From Oscillatoriales cyanobacterium (GTDB taxonomy: Bacteria; Cyanobacteriota; Cyanobacteriia; Cyanobacteriales; Microcoleaceae): DNA of 56,369 nt. This document shows, one piece after another, positions 52,179-56,369 of the stretch. How positions within the stretch are numbered: the first letter of the stretch is position 1; each line of letters starts with the position of its first letter. The translations under genes were made by a program, and so were the position numbers. The stretch lies in contig REAP01000034.1 of the NCBI GenBank assembly GCA_004294385.1, forward strand, positions 1-56,369, read 5' to 3'. Below the pieces are notes generated by a model that saw only the letters and a program-made list of their open reading frames with translations, ran no database searches and had not been told where the DNA came from.

Positions 52179-53288
52179 ATGAACATTCAAGAAAAGATAA
52201 TTAATATTTTGATTGTAGAAGACGAAATTTTAATTGCTAAAAATTTATCGCATAAATTGGAAAAATTGGGCTATCAGATAGTAGGTACTGTTTGTTCAGG
52301 AGCAGATGCCATACAGCGGGCGAGAGAAATGAAGCCAGATTTAATTTTGATGGATATAGTCATTAAAGGTGAGATTGATGGCATAGAAACAGCAGCTATA
52401 ATTAATCAAGAATTAGATATCCCGATTATCTACACAACTGCTTATGCAGATGACGAAACTTTGCAGCGAGCAGAAAATACTGATTCTTACGGCTACCTCC
52501 TTAAACCGTTTAAAGAAAGAGAGCTAAACGCGACCATCAAGATTGCATTGAGGAAACATCAAGAAGCTGCTAAAATGCGAAAAGAAATTATATCTTCAGC
52601 CGCCAAAAGTGAAAATGAATCGCGATTTCTTTCAATGGTATACCATGATTTAAATACTCCCTTAACTACGATACAGCTATCTGCTGAGATGCTAGAAGAT
52701 TGCGATTTTGCTGGGGAGGGAGGAACAGTTAATAAGACTGTAGAACGTATTAAAAAAGCTGTTAGCAATATGAGTGTATTGCTGGAAGATATTTTAATGA
52801 TTAGCAAAGCAGACTCAGGGAAAGTTTTATTGAATTTACAGTCTGTAAATGTGATTGATTTGTGCAATTTGATTTTAGATGAGCTGCAACCGATCGCCTC
52901 TCGAAAACACTTAGTGACTTTCCGCACTACACCAGAAAAATTGTACGCGAATCTGGATGCAAAACTATTGCATCATTTGCTGACAAATTTGCTATCAAAT
53001 GCTATAAAATATTCTCCTAGTGGCGGTAATATTAGTTTAGAATTAACCTGCGAATGCGAGGAAGTAATTTTTTGTGTTCGAGATGAGGGAATTGGGATGA
53101 CAGCGGCAGATATCGGAAAGTTATTTCATAAGTTTGAAAGGGGTTGCAATGTGGGCAATATTAAAGGTTCGGGGTTGGGACTTTGCATTGTTAAACACAT
53201 TGTTGATCTGCATGGCGGTACAATAAGTGTGGAAAGTGCGATCGGTAAAGGTAGTGTATTTACTGTGGCACTGCCTTTGTATAGTTGA
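52179..53288 (+). CDS. Response regulator-histidine kinase hybrid
   Basis: The 369-residue protein has an N-terminal receiver domain (about 1-125; acidic cluster VEDE, D59 in LILMDIVIKG, LKPF with the conserved Lys). A HisKA domain with H-box MVYHDLNTPLTTIQLS and a HATPase domain with LLSNAIKYSP, DEGIGMT and GSGLGLCIVKHIVDLHGG complete it. The ATPase half resembles that of the kinase at 47249, including ILTNLLSN-type motifs. It has no input domain, so it likely acts in a phosphorelay with a separate sensor. The gene follows the kinase remnant by about 30 bp. Confidence 0.92.
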   Translation: MNIQEKIINILIVEDEILIAKNLSHKLEKLGYQIVGTVCSGADAIQRAREMKPDLILMDIVIKGEIDGIETAAIINQELDIPIIYTTAYADDETLQRAENTDSYGYLLKPFKERELNATIKIALRKHQEAAKMRKEIISSAAKSENESRFLSMVYHDLNTPLTTIQLSAEMLEDCDFAGEGGTVNKTVERIKKAVSNMSVLLEDILMISKADSGKVLLNLQSVNVIDLCNLILDELQPIASRKHLVTFRTTPEKLYANLDAKLLHHLLTNLLSNAIKYSPSGGNISLELTCECEEVIFCVRDEGIGMTAADIGKLFHKFERGCNVGNIKGSGLGLCIVKHIVDLHGGTISVESAIGKGSVFTVALPLYS

Positions 53289-53331
53289 TAGTTGATAGTG
53301 GACAGTTGACAGTGGACAGTTAATAGTTGAA
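53281..53331. repeat. Heptamer-type array (AGTTGAT/AGTGGAC units)
   Basis: About seven imperfect 7-bp units overlap the stop codon of the REC-histidine kinase gene, with bases varying in the last four positions. Confidence 0.75.
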
Positions 53332-53382
53332 TTGAAAAGTTAATGGTTGTTGATATATAAAGTTATTGCTTAACGATCGACA

Positions 53383-55983
53383 TTAATTATTAATTCGTAA
53401 CTTCAGACGCAAAGTGCCTTTGAATCCTGTGGGAGGTTGCCAGGAAATTAGGGATTTTTTGAGAGTCTCAATGGTGTCTGTTGCTTGCAGTGTCGAGGCT
53501 TGAGAGTCGATCGCGACTTTAGCAACGCGGCCATTTTGTACTGACACTTCCCACACTGTTTCGCCACTCACTCCAGCGGGGAGAGTCACAGATTGCAGGT
53601 ATTGAGTCAAAGCAGCAATAGCCGTCGCATCCAACCCTTCGGCTGTGATTATTTGCAGGCGAGAAATGCTTTGTTGCTGGGGTTTCAACTCTCGGTAAGG
53701 TTGCTGTCGGAGTTGTCCTGGGGCTGGCGCTACCAGACTGGGAGTCGGGGAAAAACTGCGAGTGCCGCCTCTGGTTGGCTCCGTATCCTGGGACTCAAAA
53801 ACACCTTCATAGCTCACTCCCTGTGGCAATTCTACAGGTACTTGGACTTGCCTACGAGTTCCATCTGGTTCGACTCGTACTTCTTGGCTCACAGCGACAA
53901 ATGCGGTGTATTCCGATAGCAAGCGATAATTCAGGGCGGTATTAGTCACAGATTCCACGAGGGATTTAGTCTGGCCACTAAACATTTGATTCATTAAGTC
54001 TTTGATGCGCGATCGGGCCCAAAGTTGGGCGATCGCTGAATTGCCAAAATCAGTGTTTGCGACTGCCGCCGGATTGGACTCGCGCTGCCGCACGCTGACT
54101 GCTGGAGCGAAGTTAACTGGTAAAATCTGTTGGTAAGTTTTACCGTCAGCCTGAGTGCCGCGGATGCGAAGTTGGCCGCTGGTGCGATCGCCCTTTCTGC
54201 CAAATAAAACTAGCGGTTGACTGGCGAATAAGTCTGGTGGTGCGATCGGATAAATCTCCGGTTTTTCTCCCATTCCTTCCCAGCTAATTTGAATATCAGT
54301 CAGTACCGGATTGTTAATTTGGCGGAAAAACTTTTCTGTGGCTTCTGCTGACGGTTCATCTTGACGAATCACTTGAGATGTCCCTCTTCCAACTTCTGCC
54401 AAACGATCGATCAAAAACCGATTCACAGAACCGCCAACGCCAAAACTATAAAGTCTATTTCCTGGTTTCAGATTCTGCTGAACGAAATTAAGTACCTCAT
54501 TTTCGCCACCGATATAACCATCAGTTATTAGTACAATACTCCGCAATCTTCCTGTTTCTGGAGCCGGAAAATTCATCACGGTTCGGATGCCATTGAGTAG
54601 TTCTGAGCCACCGTTTGCTTGCAACTTGTCGATATAATTAATTGCCATTTGTCGATTTGCCGATGTATTGGCTAAAGGAGTGGCTGAAAGCGTTTTAGTA
54701 GTGTTGGCAAAATCAATAATTGTAAAAGTATCGTTGGGATTTAAACCTTGAATGAAGCGGCGCATCAACTCCTGAGATTTTACCAGCGGTTCGCCCTGCT
54801 GAGAACCGGAAGTATCCATCAAAAATACTACATCTTTAGGTACAATTTGATTACTTTTATAATTCAATGCCGGAATCAGATAAGTTGCAAAATGCCCGCC
54901 TTGCTTGTCAGCTTGAGTCAGGACTGTTGCTTGAGTATTTTCGCCTGATACTCGATATCGTAAAATTAAATCTTTATTGGGAATTGTGTCTGAATTGGCT
55001 AGTTGAACGTTGACAGTATTGCCGCTGCGGTTAGTTGTAATTTGGTGAGAAGTAGAGCGGATATTGCTAATCGGAATTCCGCTATCTATTTCTACTGAAA
55101 CAGCGATATCATGACCCGATCGCGTTCCCGGAGCAATCACAGGCGGGTTAATGCGATCGGCATCGGTATTAACCCCCCCCTGCCCCCCCCTTGCTAAGGG
55201 GGGGAATAGAGTGTTGTTGGCATCTAGTGCCGCTGGAAACTCAGAACTATAGCCCCCCCTTGGCAAGGGGGGGTTGGGGGGGGTAGAATTTCGCGCAATA
55301 TAGCGAGGCCCTACCACCATTGGAAACACAAATTCGTAATCACCGCCGGAAAATTTGAGACTTTCTGTGTAGCGAATCGTAACTTCTATTTTTTCTCCTG
55401 GTTTGATATTAGCAAGAGACTGAGTAAAAATATTATCGCGTTCTTGTTCTAGCAAACCTGTAGTACGGCCTTGTTGTCTGGCTTTTTGGTAAATTTCTCT
55501 AGCTTCGTCGCGCCGTTTGATATCAGCTTTAATGGTTCGTGAGCCGATTTTAATTTCCATGTCATCCACGGCTGCTTCGTCGGGCAAGGGAAACACGTAA
55601 ACAGCTTCCAAAGGTGCGGAAAAAGGATTTTCAAACTTCTGAATAACTTCGACGCGGGAGATATTTCCAGCAATTTTGGCTTTAACTTGAGTTTCCTTGA
55701 GAGGAAAGAGTTCTTCTGAGCGCTTATTTTGAGTTTCAACGAACAAACCAGCGGTGGGACAACGAGTTTGGGGCGATCGATTCCTAGGACAATTAACCTG
55801 ATTTCCAGCCAGGATAGGCGGCGACACAGAGGGAGAGTTTCCCCTGGGAACTACCGCCCGTGAGGAGTGCGGAGCTAGCCATGCGCCACACTCGTTAGCG
55901 AAGCCCTCGAAGAGGATCGCAGCCAGGAATGCGATACCAGCAAAAAGCAACCGTTGGGGGGATATAACGCAGACAAACTTCAT
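53383..55983 (-). CDS. VIT and von Willebrand A domain protein (inter-alpha-trypsin inhibitor-like), exported
   Basis: The 866-residue protein has an N-terminal signal peptide (about 1-28), a VIT domain (about 90-235; VEVIQKFENPFSAPLEAVYV, IKPGEKIEVTIRYTESL) and a VWA domain with a complete MIDAS start DTSGS in VVFLMDTSGSQQG, continuing to about residue 570. A long C-terminal region with KDLMNQM follows. VIT/VWA pairs in bacteria are cell-surface proteins thought to bind ligands through a metal ion. Residues about 230-272 (RNSTPPNPPLPRGGYSSEF, TLFPPLARGGQGGVNTD) come from two C-rich dispersed repeats inserted in frame. Confidence 0.88.
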   Translation of the reverse strand: MKFVCVISPQRLLFAGIAFLAAILFEGFANECGAWLAPHSSRAVVPRGNSPSVSPPILAGNQVNCPRNRSPQTRCPTAGLFVETQNKRSEELFPLKETQVKAKIAGNISRVEVIQKFENPFSAPLEAVYVFPLPDEAAVDDMEIKIGSRTIKADIKRRDEAREIYQKARQQGRTTGLLEQERDNIFTQSLANIKPGEKIEVTIRYTESLKFSGGDYEFVFPMVVGPRYIARNSTPPNPPLPRGGYSSEFPAALDANNTLFPPLARGGQGGVNTDADRINPPVIAPGTRSGHDIAVSVEIDSGIPISNIRSTSHQITTNRSGNTVNVQLANSDTIPNKDLILRYRVSGENTQATVLTQADKQGGHFATYLIPALNYKSNQIVPKDVVFLMDTSGSQQGEPLVKSQELMRRFIQGLNPNDTFTIIDFANTTKTLSATPLANTSANRQMAINYIDKLQANGGSELLNGIRTVMNFPAPETGRLRSIVLITDGYIGGENEVLNFVQQNLKPGNRLYSFGVGGSVNRFLIDRLAEVGRGTSQVIRQDEPSAEATEKFFRQINNPVLTDIQISWEGMGEKPEIYPIAPPDLFASQPLVLFGRKGDRTSGQLRIRGTQADGKTYQQILPVNFAPAVSVRQRESNPAAVANTDFGNSAIAQLWARSRIKDLMNQMFSGQTKSLVESVTNTALNYRLLSEYTAFVAVSQEVRVEPDGTRRQVQVPVELPQGVSYEGVFESQDTEPTRGGTRSFSPTPSLVAPAPGQLRQQPYRELKPQQQSISRLQIITAEGLDATAIAALTQYLQSVTLPAGVSGETVWEVSVQNGRVAKVAIDSQASTLQATDTIETLKKSLISWQPPTGFKGTLRLKLRINN
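55169..55288. repeat. Two C-rich palindromic repeats inserted in frame in the VIT/VWA gene
   Basis: The left unit (CCCCCCCTTGCTAAGGGGGG at about 55190) and the right unit (CCCCCCCTTGGCAAGGGGGG at about 55253) are near-identical hairpins with a 40-bp spacer. The whole segment is open in the gene's frame, and a similar unit lies intergenically at about 30375. Confidence 0.8.
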
Positions 55984-56303
55984 AGCTGTTCTTTTTAGCA
56001 GAGTTGAGATGCTTTTTATACCATGACCTTAACCTTCGCAAAACGTTCCTGAGTTAGCTTTGTGCCAAAAATTACTGACAAGGGCTGGTCGATGAGGGCG
56101 ATCCTCTTCGTTGGCGTAGCCCCCGTAGGGGCGGGCTTTCCTACCCTACCCTTCGGGAACGCCTTCGGGGAACGGGAACGCCTTCGGCGAACGGATCGCT
56201 TCGCTAACGCTAACGGGCCAACCTACAAGATTGTATAATAAGTTAGACGACAATTAAATATCTCTAACTGAAACCTATCAAACCCTAATCAAGTGAAATT
56301 ACC
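55984..56303. repeat. Intergenic region rich in short palindromes
   Basis: CTTCGGGAACGCCTTCGGGG, GAACGCCTTCGGCGAACG and GATCGCTTCGCTAACGCTAA occur in series (about 56150-56215), preceded by CCCCGTAGGGGCGGGCTTTC. It contains no coding frame; the promoter of the next gene must be near 56220-56300. Confidence 0.55.
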
Positions 56304-56369
56304 ATGAATTTTATCAATCCCAAAACGGACTTTGCCTTTAAAAAAATCTTCGGTTCAGCAGAGAGTAAA
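56304..56369 (+). CDS. Rpn-family PD-(D/E)xK nuclease/transposase-like protein, 5' end only
   Basis: The first 22 codons read MNFINPKTDFAFKKIFGSAE, which is the characteristic opening of Rpn (recombination-promoting nuclease, formerly PD-(D/E)xK transposase-like) proteins. The remainder lies beyond the window. These genes are mobile-element-associated and common in large cyanobacterial genomes. Confidence 0.82.
   Translation, partial: MNFINPKTDFAFKKIFGSAESK

Overview
The window is cyanobacterial. It carries psaM (photosystem I), petB-petD (cytochrome b6f), many copies of the HIP1 octamer GCGATCGC, and the multi-domain kinases and cyclases typical of large cyanobacterial genomes. The abundance of heptanucleotide tandem repeats, palindromic REP-like elements and MITE-like inverted repeats suggests a filamentous, Oscillatoria/Microcoleus-like lineage. 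That last step is inference from genome style, not a database match.

Layout. 1-6100: end of a MITE-like element, a sufE/DUF6282 pair, a small secreted protein, a response regulator with a class III cyclase, a spermidine-synthase-like protein, a rhodanese and a Cys-repeat secreted protein. 6100-9250: rpsD, a 720-bp noncoding stretch, hup and a cobD-like aminotransferase. 9250-15000: a flavoprotein that has lost the redox disulfide of its family, map, a GT4 glycosyltransferase and a HEAT-repeat membrane protein, separated by heptamer arrays. 15000-22000: a NERD nuclease/UvrD-like helicase/pentapeptide-repeat fusion, a CapA-like protein, a Uma2 nuclease, a complete MITE-like element and an RTX-type protein. 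22200-30300: a PAS/GAF protein and a giant Ser/Thr kinase-AAA-GAF-histidine kinase. 30500-36950: a small unknown, a DCC thiol protein, NDH-2-like dehydrogenase, TerC, psaM, a membrane coiled-coil protein, ctpA and a toxin-antitoxin pair. 37500-42400: petB, petD, a 105-bp tandem repeat and alaS. 43380-51646: a five-gene signalling operon. 51820-56369: a decayed histidine kinase, a REC-histidine kinase, a VIT/VWA protein and the start of an Rpn-family nuclease.

Two things stand out. First, 43380-51646 looks like one signalling device: a coiled-coil protein, a membrane protein with a possible longin-like internal domain and external BON and OmpA domains, a Ras-like small GTPase with His in place of the catalytic Gln, and two paralogous PAS sensors that share an N-terminal module but end in different outputs (histidine kinase and adenylate cyclase). 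Second, repeats have entered coding sequence in frame in at least four genes (cobD-like, alaS, the giant kinase, VIT/VWA). Tandem heptamer arrays, always of 7-bp period but of many different unit sequences, abut the start codons of four genes and reach the end of ctpA.

I saw no rRNA, tRNA or CRISPR array.
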